A DNA stretch of 64,000 nucleotides from Panicum virgatum (taxonomy: Eukaryota; Streptophyta; Magnoliopsida; Poales; Poaceae). Shown piece after piece: positions 9,628 through 21,783 of the stretch (position 1 is its first letter; the number at the start of each line of letters is the position of its first letter). The position numbers were made by a program, and so were the translations under genes. The stretch is from the NCBI RefSeq assembly GCF_016808335.1, contig NC_053150.1:25192538-25256537 (forward strand), given 5' to 3'. Below the pieces are notes generated by a model, which saw nothing but the letters and a program-made list of their open reading frames with translations, searched no databases and was not told where the DNA came from.

Positions 9628-11830
9628 AATTATGGTAAATAGTTTCTGTTCTTAATAAATCATGAATTTATTTCTGCATGTTCTTTTTGAGTATCTTAGC
9701 TTGTCCAGGAAGTTTGAGCTTCAGTTCATGGCTAGATCAGGAGCAAAAAAATAAATCTTGCTAATCTGTTGTCTGTTTTGTTTATTTTCTCATATTTATT
9801 TCTGTGTAGATAAAATCATGAAAAATTCATTGTAGTTAGTTGATTTCTGTGTCAACCTCCTTTTAAATTTTGAAGTTCTTCTTTGTTCTAATTTGACTTG
9901 TATAATTCAAGTTTGTTCTATGTGCTGTCTGAATGATTGTTTTGTTCTGATTAAATGGTTAGATGTTATGGCATGATTTTTACAGGGTAGATTACTTTGT
10001 TCATGTTCTGTTTAGTGTAATTTTGGCAGAATTTATTACTGTTTGTGCTTTGAGTTTTTTTTTATTAGCAAACATGGAATTAATTGCTATAGGAATCAAC
10101 CACCACTCATTTTATGAAGTTAGTATAACGTGCTTGTGCTGTTGATCATGATGCCTTGTGTAGTTAAATTTGTTATTTAACTGCTCTATAAATGATTGCC
10201 CATGTATGTTTATAATGTTGTTCTTGCATTACATATAGATACGACTACTTTGTCGGACGGGATATACGCGCTGATCCCGGAGTCTGACGGAGGTGATCCA
10301 GAAGTCCAGGTGAACGCCGCTGAACTAACTGAAGCCCCGAACCAAAGTTCGGAAGAGCCTAGAGCTGAAATAGTTAGCGACTACCGAGAAGGCAAGCCCC
10401 GGATATAACCTATACTTCAAATTATTATCACTGCTGTTATTTACTTGTGCATTTACAGTTCATAGGATTTGAATTGAAACCCTAGATGCATGATCCTAGG
10501 AACCTATGTACTGAACACTAGACCTGAGTTCGAATAATTGCTAAGCTTATAGGACCGGTAAAAGTCGAGTGATTGCCTGTCACTCGCGAGCTTTATAGGA
10601 ATTGCTTGTTTACTTTCTGTTATCAATATAAGGACAATGGACGGGGTTATGTTCGACATCATGACTTTATGTGAGACCCCGTCTGTGTTGATGAACTTGC
10701 TAAGGTCACGGTGTGTGGTAGTGCTAGTTAAGTTTTTGAATGTACTAGCCACATGCCGTAAATATGGTACGCGGCAAGCCTAGTAGCCGATTGGACCGGG
10801 GAGTGGATATACCTCCCACTCTCTCTTAGAAATAGGTTTTATTTTATGTTGCGCAACACTACAACTTCTAGGGACAAGGTTCAGCCTTGGAGCCCTGTAG
10901 TCGGGGAGAGTGGCACTATCCACAAGCCGGAAAGAAAGGTCAACGGTTGTTTGGGAATGACCCGACGGTGTTCCAGACGTGTGTGCTAGGTTATTCTTGC
11001 AAGGTTGAATTTCGATTCAGAATCGTCCGCCTCTCACGATGAAATGAGACTGCTTGATCTCTTTGCCACACAGAGTAATAAGAGCAATATTATTATTTAT
11101 CAATCTTGATGTTTGCTTAATTTTCTACAATGGTTGATTAGTAGCTGCTTACATAGAATGGTTAATCAACTAAAATCTTGAAAGCTAAAACTTGAAAGTA
11201 AGGACATACTCTTTATTGCTTTTCAGCAAAGGAAAACCAGAGCCTCACAAAACCTTGCATAGTCTAGCTAAAGTGGGCTACTTATACCCGTTGGCGGTTA
11301 AGTCTTGCTGAGTATTAGAATACTCAGCCTTGCTGTTGAAACCCTTTTTCAGGTATGAGTTTTGAGGATCAGATCGCTAGCTTGACCTACCCTTGCTCGT
11401 TGCCTCCTGGCTGGTCCGTAGAGTGGGATACGTCTGCGACCGGCAATAACTATGACGAGTGATACCATGCTTGGGCTAGCCTGGTGTCCTTTTACGATGT
11501 GTTGTAGCCGTCGTGCTTTATCTTCCGCTGTTTTAAGCTCTGAACTTAAATTATGGTTTGTATAACTGTTTTACTTAAGTTGGCTTTGTTATAATGGTTT
11601 TTAACTGGTTTGTAAGCATTACTATGCCTGTGTTGTAAAATTGTGGTTGTAATATCTCTGGACTCGCCTTCGTGCGGGGTATGCTTGTTCGATCCGAGAA
11701 CCGGTGGTTGTATCGGGACGTTACCCGATAGACCAAGAATTGTTCCGTTTGAAGTACGTTTAAGCTAATGTTGCCTTTATGGTGATGGCCTACGCACTTG
11801 AGCCGGGATAATTTAGGCGGTTCTGCCACA
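9628..11830 (+). repeat. C left LTR, missing its first ~1.6 kb
   Basis: Aligns with the right LTR from 29656 onward. The equivalent of 28039-29650 is absent. The junction is exactly at the ACTTT target duplication, which also occurs inside the LTR at 29651-29655 (ACTTTAATT). Confidence 0.88.
10239..11462 (+). CDS. LTR-internal spliced ORF, copy C1
   Basis: Exon 10239-10391 follows an ATATAG acceptor and encodes an acidic peptide (DTTTLSDG..., LIPESDGGDP, SDYREG). It ends GAGAAG|GCAAGC, a GC-type donor. The intron is 10392-11352 and ends CCCTTTTTCAG. Terminal exon 11353-11462 reads MSFEDQ, SLPPGWSVEWD and YDE followed by TGA. Joining makes a GGT codon and keeps one frame through both exons. 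The right LTR copy (30265-31488) has the same structure. The upstream exon is missing here because the LTR is truncated. No known domain is recognised. It could be a short accessory protein or an upstream ORF of the element's own RNA (inference). Confidence 0.6.
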
Positions 11831-11832
11831 GC

Positions 11833-11845
11833 TGGTATCAGAGCT
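11833..11845 (+). other. Primer-binding site of C
   Basis: TGGTATCAGAGCT two bases after the LTR end, complementary to initiator tRNA-Met. Confidence 0.82.
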
Positions 11846-12164
11846 GCAAGCGTACACCAGAGGTGTTGGAACCCTAAAAATCGCTTTCCGTATAAAATTT
11901 GACCCACAAGGTATTTCGGAAAACTACGTTGGAATCGTTAAGGGTTGTGCATAGAACGTAAAGTCCTAGGGAATTTATGGGAATTACTAGGTGGTTATTT
12001 GTGTATGGTTTATGTTATCTGACTTCCAGCACTTTACATTTTGTTAAACCATACTCACAAGCAACTCTTAATTTTTGTAACGACGCACCTACGTTGAGGT
12101 AAGAAGGTAAGGATCCTCAGTTAAGGTAAGGATCCTTAATTTTTGTACACAGGACTGTATTACT
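11846..12164 (+). other. C leader with collapsed intron
   Basis: Non-coding leader. It contains the donor-like GAG|GTAAGAAGG at 12096-12104, matching the leader donor of the reverse C copy at 60606. Most of the leader intron, the additional ORF and the 5' two-thirds of gag are missing. Sequence jumps to late gag near 12150. Confidence 0.55.
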
Positions 12165-13158
12165 GCCCATCGTGCTGAGAAGAAGCGGAAGGCACCCACA
12201 GGACCCTTGAGTGCTCAGCCACCGAGGTATCGTCTAGTGCAGAATACTCCACCCAGGCCTCCGCAAAGAAATGCCCCAGTGGGCAGGTTTGTCTTTAGGC
12301 CGCCTCAGCAGTAAGGAGGATTCAGACCTCCAGTGCCTCAGCAGCAGCAACAGCAATAGCAGCAGCAGCAGCAATTTAGCCCAAGGTCGAATGCCCCACA
12401 GTTCAATAGTGGGAATGGTAATAATCGATGCTTCAACTGCGGCAGTACTTCTCACTTTGCCAAGAATTGTCCGCAACCCAGAAGGAATAATCCAGGGCAA
12501 AACTCCAACCAGAACAACAACAAGGGCAAGGGCAAGAGGCAAATGGTGCAAGTCCGGCAAGGGCGAGTTAACTTCACTACTCTTGCAGACCTTCCAGAAG
12601 GAGCACCAGTAATGACGGATACTTTCTCTATCCACAATAAACCCGCAGTCATATTATTTGATTCTGGTGCAACGCATAGTTTTATAAGTGCCAAATTTGG
12701 AGCAAGATTAGGATTGGACTTTTGTCATACTAAGGGATCTTTTATGATAACAACTCCTGGTGGGAAGATAGCTTCCAATCAAATCACTAGATGTGTGCCA
12801 ATTAAGTTGGGTAGCAAATTGATAAAGACAGATTTGATCTTGTTGAACTTAGAAGGCATGGATGTTATTCTGGGCATGAATTGGATGACTACACATAAAG
12901 TACTATTAGATATCTATTCCCGAGCTATCAAGATAGATTCACCCCATCAAGGAGCCACCATACTCTATCTACCACAACAAGAGTGCTTCAACTCTTGTGC
13001 CTATACCACAAAAGAAATTAAACTTGAAGATATCCCTATTGTGTGGGAGTATGTGGATGTATTTCTAGATGATTTGCCTGGAATGCCCCCGGATAGAGAT
13101 ATTGAGTTTGTTATTGAACTTCAACCCGGTACTGCCCCTATTTCTAAGAGCTCATCTC
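12165..13158 (+). pseudogene. gag-pro: C gag C-terminus and protease (fragment)
   Basis: The frame includes a Q-rich linker with in-frame stops at 12312 (TAA) and 12357 (TAG). A CCHC knuckle CFNCGSTSHFAKNC follows (12429-12470), then a retropepsin domain with catalytic DSG in ILFDSGATHSF (about 12657-12690) and the ILGMNWM motif (about 12868). The protease would mature Gag-Pol inside the particle. The end, PGMPPDRDIEF...ISKSS, is the protease-RT linker. There the D element inserted at the ATATC site (13154-13158, here ATCTC), and the frame resumes at 25193. Confidence 0.85.
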
Positions 13159-13416
13159 TGTAACACCCGGTTTATAAAAGGACATAAACCGAGCAATCAT
13201 ATACGTGCCAGGATCAAGTCACACGTATATACAATAGAATGAACAGTATATCATAGCACATATCATGTAAAAAGACATAATAAAGCGAATACGAATGTTA
13301 TTTATTACATTAATGACAAGAATGTCTGATACAGCGGAAGCGAAGTACAAATACGATAAAAGAACTCTCCGAAGCTGAGCAGGGCGCCACAGGGACGTCG
13401 ACTGGGAGACGAACAC

Positions 13417-14629
13417 CTAGAAGTCCTCGTAGTCCTGGAAGCACTGGACGAACTCCCTCGTGTCGGCAGGAACTGAGCAGCAGTAGCGTAGCCAAGAGGA
13501 AAAAGTAGAGAAGAGGCAAGAGTGAGTACACAACTTGTACTCAACAAGTATAACACAAACTATGAGGCTCTAAGGTTGGCTGACTCAACTGCATTAGCTT
13601 TTAATCTTGGCAAAATTTTATTAAAGCTATTTACTACAAGTTGATGAATTACCATTAACCCAGTTACATAGTTATTAATCAAGATTAAACATGTCACTAC
13701 TGAGAACCAAACCGAAACCAAGCCACCAAGGTAACCCCGAGAGGCACCCCCTCGTCAGAAGGAGCTAACCCCTCTAATCAAAAGGAGGATCTGGGCTGCT
13801 CATAACCGTGAGCACGGCTAGTATACCAGTTTTACACTCTGTAGAGGTTGCACATCTTTACCCACAAGTCGTGAGCTACGCTAGAGGTTCATCACACTTC
13901 CTTAGGTGAGATGACTAGCGACTCACTACGAGGCCGTTACAAAGAATCTCGTTGGTAAGGCGTAACCGCGAGAGTTAGGTCAGCGATGATGGGGCCTACC
14001 TCACGGGGGTACAAGCACAGGTACGCAAACCAAGCACAGACCAGCCGGAGGAGCAGGGACCATTGAAGCTTACTACTCTTGCCCCGCAGGTAAGTTACTC
14101 CAAACCAAAAAGACCTAATTAGTAAGCCAAGTCTATCCCATTCTAGCCTTGTGGTAGCGCTGTTGTCCCAGGTTGTCGCTCTATGAACCGGTCCTTATGG
14201 AGAGTGGCCAACCAAGCACTAAGCACCGTGCTGGCCCCCCTAAACCATGTTTCTACAAAAACCATGTTTCTACAAAAACCATCTTTTAACGAGACGTGAG
14301 CCACTCATCCACACAGAGGGCCACTCTCAGAATTAAGTTCAAGTAAACCATTAATCAAATTAATTAAAAAGGACCAGAGTGTGTTATAGCGCGGCACCTA
14401 GCACAACTAACCAAAATGCAACCCAAAGGTATATATAAAGGATATAAAGTGGCTAGGAGAGTCCTTATAGGCATACAATATTAAATGCAGAATGAAAAGG
14501 TATTTAAAAGTGATAGGTTGTTCATGTTACACTTGCCTTCCTCGTACTGCTCCTGCTGCTGCTGCTCAAAGTGCTTGGAAGACGGCTGCTCTGGGTACTG
14601 GTACTGGGGCTCCTCAGATGGATCAGCGT
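13417..14629 (-). CDS. LTR-internal spliced ORF, copy D2
   Basis: Minus strand. Exon 14629-14537 follows a TGAGTAG acceptor, has 2 + 30 codons + 1 base, and is acidic and Q-rich (ADPSEEPQYQYPEQ...EQYEE). The donor is GAAG|GCAAGTG, a textbook GC donor. The terminal exon 13472-13417 follows CTGCTCAG, reads PADTREFVQCFQDYEDF and ends TAG. The G + TT junction codon keeps the frame. An AATAAA-like signal lies downstream. Relation to family C: same order, phases and donor class, different peptide. No known domain; function unknown. The upstream coding exon is uncertain; CTTG|GTGAG at about 15524 would give the right phase. Confidence 0.6.
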
Positions 14630-15979
14630 CTACTCACGAACACATGGCCAAAACAATGCACAACAATAAGCATACAAGCAAACACTAGCAAAAACTAAGA
14701 AACAATACATCAATACATAAAAACAGCACACTAAACTAGTCTAAAACTATTCTACGTGTTACAACGATCGCGTGGACATAAAGAACGCTAAAAACGGAGC
14801 TAAAACGCATAAACTAGGCCTAAAACAAGGTTCAGGGGCTCATTTGTAAGAAAAATAGGGTTCCAGGGACCTTTCTACTAAAACCGAGGGCCTAAATGTA
14901 ATTAAAGGTTAGTTCTGGGGTCTAACGCGTGAAAAAGCCCTGGAAGGATGGCGGGTTCTATTTCTAAAGAACTCAGGGGGCTAAGTGCTAAAAACAGGGC
15001 CTCTGCGTAATTATTTTTGAATAAGATCGGACTGCGGGTTGATTTTAACAAAACCGGGGGTCTCTTTAGAAAAAAGACAGGCCGAACCAGTAACTTTGGA
15101 TCTCGGCCGTAGGTTTAGGATCTGGCGGCTCAGATCTAAAGGATCCTGGATCTAATCTGGGGCGTAGGACTCAAATCGGGCGGCTCAGAAGACTCGCGGG
15201 CACCGGCGGCGGCGGGACTCGCCGGCGACGGGGCTCCCGCGACGGAGGACTCGCCGGAGACGCCCAAACCGGCGCTCCGGGGGTCAAACCGGCGCTCCGG
15301 GGGTAAATCCGACCCGGGCTTGGATCAGGGAGCATGCCCGCGGAACGTGTAGTCCACCTGGGCACTTAGGTGGGCACGGGGAAGGTCCGAGCGGTGAGAG
15401 CGATGGCGGCGGCGGCTCTGCGCGGTGGCGCTCGCCGGCGTGCGGCGTCCTAGGCGCTAGGGCGTCCTACAGGCCGAGCTAGCTAGCGCAAACAAAACAG
15501 GAAGCCGGTCAGAGGCTCACCAAGGGGGTGGATCGAAGGGCGAGTCTAGCGCAGGGGCTCGACGGCGAACTCTGGCGGCGAGGAGGTGCGGTGCTCGCGG
15601 ACCGGTCGCTGAGGTGGTCCTCCGGGTCTCTGGATTCGAGGTTTCGACTCGTGAAGCTCCTGCGGGGATTCTAGAGGGGTCAGGGGGCTTCGAAGTCGCC
15701 GGCGGCGAGGAAATCGCGGAGGCAAGTCGGCTTACCCGCGGCGGCGCTCCGGGGAGATCCCGGCCGTTGCAGGTGATGGGGTCGTGCGGGGAGGCCTCGG
15801 GGTCATTCCTAGGCCTGAGGTGGAGCCAGAGCGGGGGTCTGCAGGGGTTGGGGCACGCCGGTGCGCGCGTGGCCACGGCGGAGCAGGGGACTCGGCGCGG
15901 CGGAGCAGAGTGGGGTGGTGGCTAGGGTTTGTGGGGAGGCGGCTGCGGATGGGAGGAGGTGCAGGGGGGTCGCGGGATG

Positions 15980-15987
15980 CTAAATAG
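15980..15987 (-). promoter_or_regulatory. TATA-like CTATTTAG in D2 LTR
   Basis: CTATTTAG on the minus strand, followed some tens of bases later by ACAAACCCTAGCC, which resembles plant 5' leaders. The same is at 24566-24573 in D3. Promoter role is inferred only. Confidence 0.3.
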
Positions 15988-16608
15988 AGGCCGAGCGGTG
16001 ATCTTGGGAGGGCGCGCCGAGATGGTAACCTCGCCGAGAATCCAGGCGGGACTGGCGCGGCCGTTGTGCGAGCGTTGCGCGGGGGAGACGAACCTGCTAG
16101 CGGGGCCGGGAGGTCAGCGAGGTGAGGTGGGGGCGCTGACGTGCGGGTCCGGCGTGGCAGCGGTTGTAGCGCGCGGGGCGGGGCGACGCGGCTGAGGCCG
16201 CGAGGTGGACTGGGCTGCGTGCGCGGCGTGGGCCGGAGTGAGCGCGGGGAGCGAGGGAGTGGGCCGCGCGGGGGAAAACTGGGCCGGCGTGGGGAGAGAA
16301 GTGGGCTGCGGGTCGGGCTGAGGTTTGGGCCTTCCTTTTCTATTTTCTTTCCTCTTTTCTAATTCTATTTCTAATTCAAACAAAGTTTGAATTCAAATAC
16401 AAATTTGAATTCAAACCACACTCAATCAATTAAAACTATGCACCAGCATGAATGCAACACCAAAATTTAAACCTATGATAAAATTTTAATTACTTAAGGA
16501 ACAAAATTGAATTAAATGCCCTACTAAACACAATAAACCTTAGAAATTTAAATAAAGCCAATTAAATTTATTATTAAATGCTGAATTTTAAAATTAGGGT
16601 GTTACAGA

Positions 16609-16622
16609 CCCTACCCCCTTAA
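16609..16622 (-). other. Polypurine tract of D
   Basis: Purine-rich AAGGGGGTAGGG on the minus strand immediately upstream of the 3' LTR; plus-strand priming site. Confidence 0.75.
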
Positions 16623-16642
16623 AGAAATCTCGTCCCCGAGAT

Positions 16643-19600
16643 TTAGCTGGGCTGGCTAGCAAAGAGATCTGGATATGTCTTCATCAGCTCATCTTCTCGC
16701 TCCCAAGTAGCCTCAGCTTCACTGTGGTGACTCCACTGAACTCTGCACATCCTGATGCGCTTGTTCCGAGTAACCCTCTCTGATGTCTCCAGAATCTTCA
16801 CCGGATGCTCAGTATAAGTCAGATCTTCCTGCACATCTACTCCATCCAGTGGTGCCTGCTCCTCGGGTACTCGCAGACACCTCTTCAGCTGAGATATATG
16901 GAAGACATCATGAACTCCTGAGAGGCTGAGAGGTAACTCCAGGCGATAAGCAACTTTGCCTTTCCGCTCTAGCACCTTGAATGGCACCACATACCGAGGT
17001 GCTAACTTTCCCTTGACATTGAATCTGCGAATTCCTCTCATCGGAGACACCTTCAGGTACACATAATCACCAATACCGAAAGTCAGGTCTCTCCGTTTGC
17101 CATCAGCATAGATCTTCTGTCTGCTCTGTGCAATCCTCAGATTTTCCCGCACAGCCTGAACCATCTGCTCTGCATCATCTATGATCTCAGGGCCGAAGAG
17201 CTGCTTCTCACCAATCTGATCCCAATAGAGAGGAGTCCTGCACTTTCTGCCATACAATGCCTCGAAGGGGGACTTCTTCAGGCTGGCCTGATAGCTGTTG
17301 TTATATGAGAACTCAGCATAAGACAGGCACTTATCCCAACTAGTACCGTACTGAATGGCACAAGCTCTCAGCATATCCTCCAACACTTGGTTGGTTCTCT
17401 CTGTCTGCCCATCTGTCTGAGGGTGATAAGCTGTACTGAAACGCAGCTTCGTATCCAATGAATCATGGAGCTGCTCCCAAAATCGAGAAGTGAACTGAGA
17501 CCCTCTGTCGGATATGATCTTCTTGGGCACACCATGCAAGCAGACAATCCGAGAGATGTACAACTCTGCAAGTCTAGCACCGGAGTAAGTAGTGTTCACT
17601 GGAATGAAGTGAGCAAACTTCGTCAATCAATCCACTACTACCCATATGGAGTTGTACCCTTTCTGAGTACGAGGCAATCCAACAATGAAGTCCATAGTGA
17701 TCTCCTCCCATTTCCACTCTGGAATCTTCAAAGGCTGTAACAGACCTACTGGCCTCTGATGCTCAGCCTTGACACGCTGACAGGTGTCACAAATAGCCAT
17801 GTACTCTGCCACTGAACGCTTCATCCCATACCACCAGAAACGTTCCTTCAGATCATAGTACATCTTTGTGCTGCCCGGATGAATAGAGTAAGCTGTATCA
17901 TGGGCCTCACTCAGAATCAACTTCCGGAGATCATGCACATCAGGCACGCAGATCCGGTTCTTGTACCACAAAGTACCCTGATCATCCTCTCTGAAATGAG
18001 GAGCCTTGCCCTTCTTGAGCAACTCACGGATCTCCTGCAGCTTCTCATCATCTTTCTGATGCTGCCTGATCTCTGACTCTAGAGTCGGTACTGCCTCAAA
18101 CACTGCACTTGAAGTATGATGCAAGAAGCCCAGACTCAACTGGTCGAACTCCTCACATAACTCTACAGGCATCTGGAAAGCCACGGCCATGTTGACATAG
18201 CTTCTCCTGCTCAAAGCATCTGCTATAACATAGGCCTTGCCCGGATGATAGTGAATCTCCAGGTCATAATCCTTGACCAACTCTAACCATCTTCTCTGCC
18301 GCATGTTCAGCTCATTCTGCGTGAAAATGTACTTGAGGCTCTTGTGATCAGTGTAGATATCACACCGCTGTCCATACAAGTAATGCCTCCAAATCTTCAG
18401 AGCATGCACAACTGCGGCTAACTCAAGATCATGAGTGGGATAGTTTAGCTCATGCCGGCGTAACTGCCGTGAAGCATAAGCAATCACTCTGCCCTCCTGC
18501 ATCAGAACACACCCAAGACCATCCTTCGAAGCATCACAATATACCGTGAACCTCTTCATCTGGTCTGGCAGAGTCAGGACTGGCGCCATAGCCAACCTTT
18601 TCTTCAGCTCATCGAAGGCCCTCTGACGCTCATCAGTCCACACGAAAGCCACATTTTTCTCCAGCAAAGAAGTCAAAGGCTTCGCGATCTTGGAGAAATT
18701 CTCAATGAACCTCCGATAATATCCAGCTAAGCCCAAGAATGACCTGACTTCCTTTACTGTCTGCGGTGTCTCCCACTCTAGCACATCCTTCACCTTGCTC
18801 GGATCAACAGCAATGCCTCCCTGAGAGATAACATGACCGAGGAATGGCACCTCGTCAATCCAGAACTCGTACTTGCTGAACTTGGCATACAACTGATGCT
18901 CCCTCAGTCTTTGCAATACGAGTCTCAAATGCTCCTCATGCTCTTCTTCTGTCGTGGAGAAGATCAGAATATCATCAATGAAGATCACCACAAAGACATC
19001 CAGATAATCCATGAAGACCATGTTCATCAGATGCATGAAGAAAGCCGGGGCATTAGTCAAGCCGAAGGACATGACCGTGTACTCATATAGCCCGTACTTG
19101 CAAGTGAATGCTGTCTTCGGAATATCCCCAGGACGGATCCTCAGCTGAAAATAACCCGAACGAAAATCAATCTTCGAGAATATACGAGCACCTCGAAGCA
19201 AATCAAAGAGATCCTCAATACGGGGCAGTGGATGCTTGTTCTTGATGGTAACTGCATTCATCTCCCGATAATCCACACACATCCTCTTCGAGCCATCCTT
19301 CTTATCTACCAGCAACAATGGAAAAGCCCAAGGAGAGAAGCTGCGACGGATATAGCCCTTGGCTAGCAACTCATCAATAGTCTTCTTGACTTCCTCATGC
19401 TCTATTGGTGCCATGCGGTAGGGCCGCTTTGCAATAGGAGCAGTGCTAGGCAAGAGATCAATACAAAACTCGATGTCACGTTCTGGCGGCATACCTGGCA
19501 AATCATCCGGAAAGACATCCGGGAATTCAGACACCACGCGAATACCGTCCGTGGGTCTAGCCTCCATCTGATGAAGAAATCCAGAAGGCTCTACTGCACT

Positions 19601-21213
19601 GATAACAACCTCTTGGCCACTGGAAGCTGATAGCAAGACTGTCCTCTGAGCACAATCTATCCGGACTCCCTACTTGGCCAGAGTCTCCATTCCCAGAATG
19701 ACATTAATGCCCTTGGTGTCTAGCACCATCAGATCAGTACAGAACTCTACTCCCCTCAAGGAAACACTGACTCTTGGGCAGTAAGTGTGAGACCTCAACT
19801 GTCCTCCCGGTGAAGATACTAACAAGCACCTCTTTAATGTGCTAGTATGAATACCATGATGCTCGACAAAAGACTGAGTAATGAAGGAATGCGTAGCACC
19901 AGTATCGAAAAGCACTGTAGCTGGATATGAATTAACCATGAACGTACCAATAACCACGTTGGGAGCCTCGGCCGCTGACTCGGCTGTCACGTGGTTCACT
20001 CTGCCCTGAGGTGGCGCCCTGGGCTGGGCTGGGCGCCCCTGCTGTCCCGCCTGCGCCTTCCGGGGGCAAGCGTTGGCGTAGTGCCCCGGCTGGCCGCAGT
20101 GAAAGCAGGTGTGAGGGGGTCCCTTTGCCTGCTGTCCGGTAGGAGCTGCCGGACGTGGAGCCTGCGGTGCTGGGGGAGCAGCACGAGCCGGAGGTGCCGG
20201 TAACCTCTGGCCCTGCCCCGCCTGCTGCTGCTGTCGAGGCTGGTACTGCTGTGGTGGCCTCTGCTGGTACTACTGAGGAGGCCGGTACTGAGGCTGCTGG
20301 TACTGCTGAGGCTGTTGGAGGCGAGGACGAGTATTGCTGCCGGAAGCAACAGGGACAATCTTCCTCTTCTTGTCCTCCATCTCCAAGTACTTGCGCTCAG
20401 TGTTGAGCGCGCTGTCAACTAGATGGTTGAAGTCGTCGAAGCGGAGGTTGAGCAGCGCGTACTGGAGGTAGTCCTCAAGGCCCTCCATGAAGTGCTCCTG
20501 CTTCTTACGGTCATCCGCAACATCGGCAGGGGCGTAGCGAGCCAGCTGAAGAAAGCGATCACGATACTCCGTGACCGACAAAGTCCCCTGAAGTGACAAA
20601 GACAGATAGATATCGAAAGATTAACTCAAGATTCATAAGGATAGAACAAGGGGCAGTAGCTCAAAAGAAACCGCTGAATGATTATATTTAAGATTACCTG
20701 CTTCAGTGCAAGGAACTCCTTCTGCTTCATCTTCATAACGCCCGCGGGAACGTTGTGGCTGCGGAACCGCTCTCGGAACTGGAGCCAAGTGAGAGCCTCG
20801 CGGTCCTGAACTGGGTGGGACTCCCACCAATCCAAAGCTGCCCCTCGCAGCTATCCTGCTGCGTACAAGACGCGCTCACGATCATCGCACTGGGCGATGT
20901 CCAGCTGGCGCTCCACTGCACAGAGCCAGTCGTCAGCCTGAAGAGGGTCGGACGTATGAGAGAACGTCGGCGGGTGACCCCTCAGGAACTCTGCATGCCT
21001 GTCGCGAGGCTGCGGCGGTGGAGGAGGCGGAGGCTGAGTGTGAGCCTGCTGAAGAGCCTGAACAGTGTTGTTCAGGGTGGCCATCATCTGCATCTGGAGC
21101 TGGAAGTACTACTCCGGAGTCAAAGGCGGCGGCATCGGGATCCCGGTCCCCTGGGTGTTCTGACCCTGGTTGTTCTGCCCCTGCTGGTCAGAACCACGCC
21201 TGGTGTTCACCAT
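16643..21213 (-). pseudogene. gag-pol: D gag-pol (Gag, protease, RT, RNase H, integrase, chromodomain)
   Basis: One frame from ATG at 21213. Gag has a proline/glutamine run and DWWESHP and RDRFLQLARYAP motifs, then a knuckle CFHCGQPGHYANAC. Protease has VLFDTGATHSF (about 19910). RT has [19 protein letters not shown] and the catalytic FIDDIL. RNase H has VYCDAS and YTDHKS. Integrase has a zinc finger ending CDTCQRVK, then MDF, SDRG and the glutamate of QTERTNQ. The chromodomain-like end reads VQWSHHSEAEATWE. A 110 bp GT-AG intron (20588-20697) splits gag in phase 0. Stops are TAG at 21109, 20851, 20270 and 19670, and TGA at 17627. No frameshift was found, so it is recently silenced by point changes. 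Confidence 0.9.
20588..20697 (-). other. Intron within D gag
   Basis: Minus strand: CTGAAGCAG|GTAATC ... TTGTCACTTCAG|GGGACTTTG. It is 110 bp, T-rich and contains stops. It lies exactly between Gln and Gly of a conserved gag stretch (LALKQ|GTLSVTEY), and removing it restores the frame (20700 to 20587). Confidence 0.8.
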
Positions 21214-21766
21214 CTGATTTTGGACAAAAGATTTCACGAGTAAGGATTTAGCAGGAATAAATTCAGATGGATATGATAACTCTTTGCGGAAAAAGACTCA
21301 GCCATGATAAAGTAGACAGGATAGAGTGGACTGTTTTACCCCCAACGATCTAACTCATTTTATTAATTAGTTAACTTTAGCATGAGAGTAATTTTCTTTA
21401 AACAAATTTAAACTACTAAGCTATGCAACCATTCAAAAATCCAAATCAAACATATAGCATAATAACAAGCAGACAATTTTCACAACTTAGCCGAGCTTAA
21501 CATACGACTCGACTAACACAATGCGTCGCAGAGCGTGCTATCGTATTATTATAAAAGGATTGCCTAGCTTACTCATGGTGGTCAGATGACTGATTCAGGC
21601 CAAAATCTACGGAAACTATTCTTCAGAGAGAGAAATCAAGGCGAGATGAGTAAAAGTCATAGAATTCAAGGGGTATAATAGCAAAATAGTTTCTGCAGGC
21701 AAGGATTGGAGAGAAGAAGTCCTACAACTCGACCAGTTCTATCTAGGCTTCGTCCTACAGTCGATA
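21214..21766 (-). other. D 5' leader
   Basis: Untranslated leader between primer site and gag. The far part is shared with D1 (7910-8275). No ORF of note. Confidence 0.7.
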
Positions 21767-21780
21767 CGGCTCTGATACCA
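21767..21780 (-). other. Primer-binding site of the complete D element
   Basis: Reverse complement is TGGTATCAGAGCCG next to the 5' LTR, matching initiator tRNA-Met. Confidence 0.85.
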
Positions 21781-21783
21781 CTC

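Larger units (their letters stand above)
13159..16606 (-). repeat. D2, 3' LTR of the complete D element
   Basis: 3448 bp, reverse. It contains the spliced ORF (13417-14629) and a GC-rich leader-like block (about 15130-16330) with CACAAACCCTAG-type sequence downstream of CTATTTAG (15980-15987). Long frames in the GC block (15517-15876 minus, 15614-15925 plus) lack convincing starts. Confidence 0.93.

Noticed and set aside
11353..11462. LPPGW in the LTR exon as a WW domain
   Set aside because: Only the first motif is present; length and second tryptophan spacing do not fit a WW domain.
12271..12612. 113-codon frame with Ser/Asn runs
   Set aside because: Out-of-frame reading of the C gag CCHC region.
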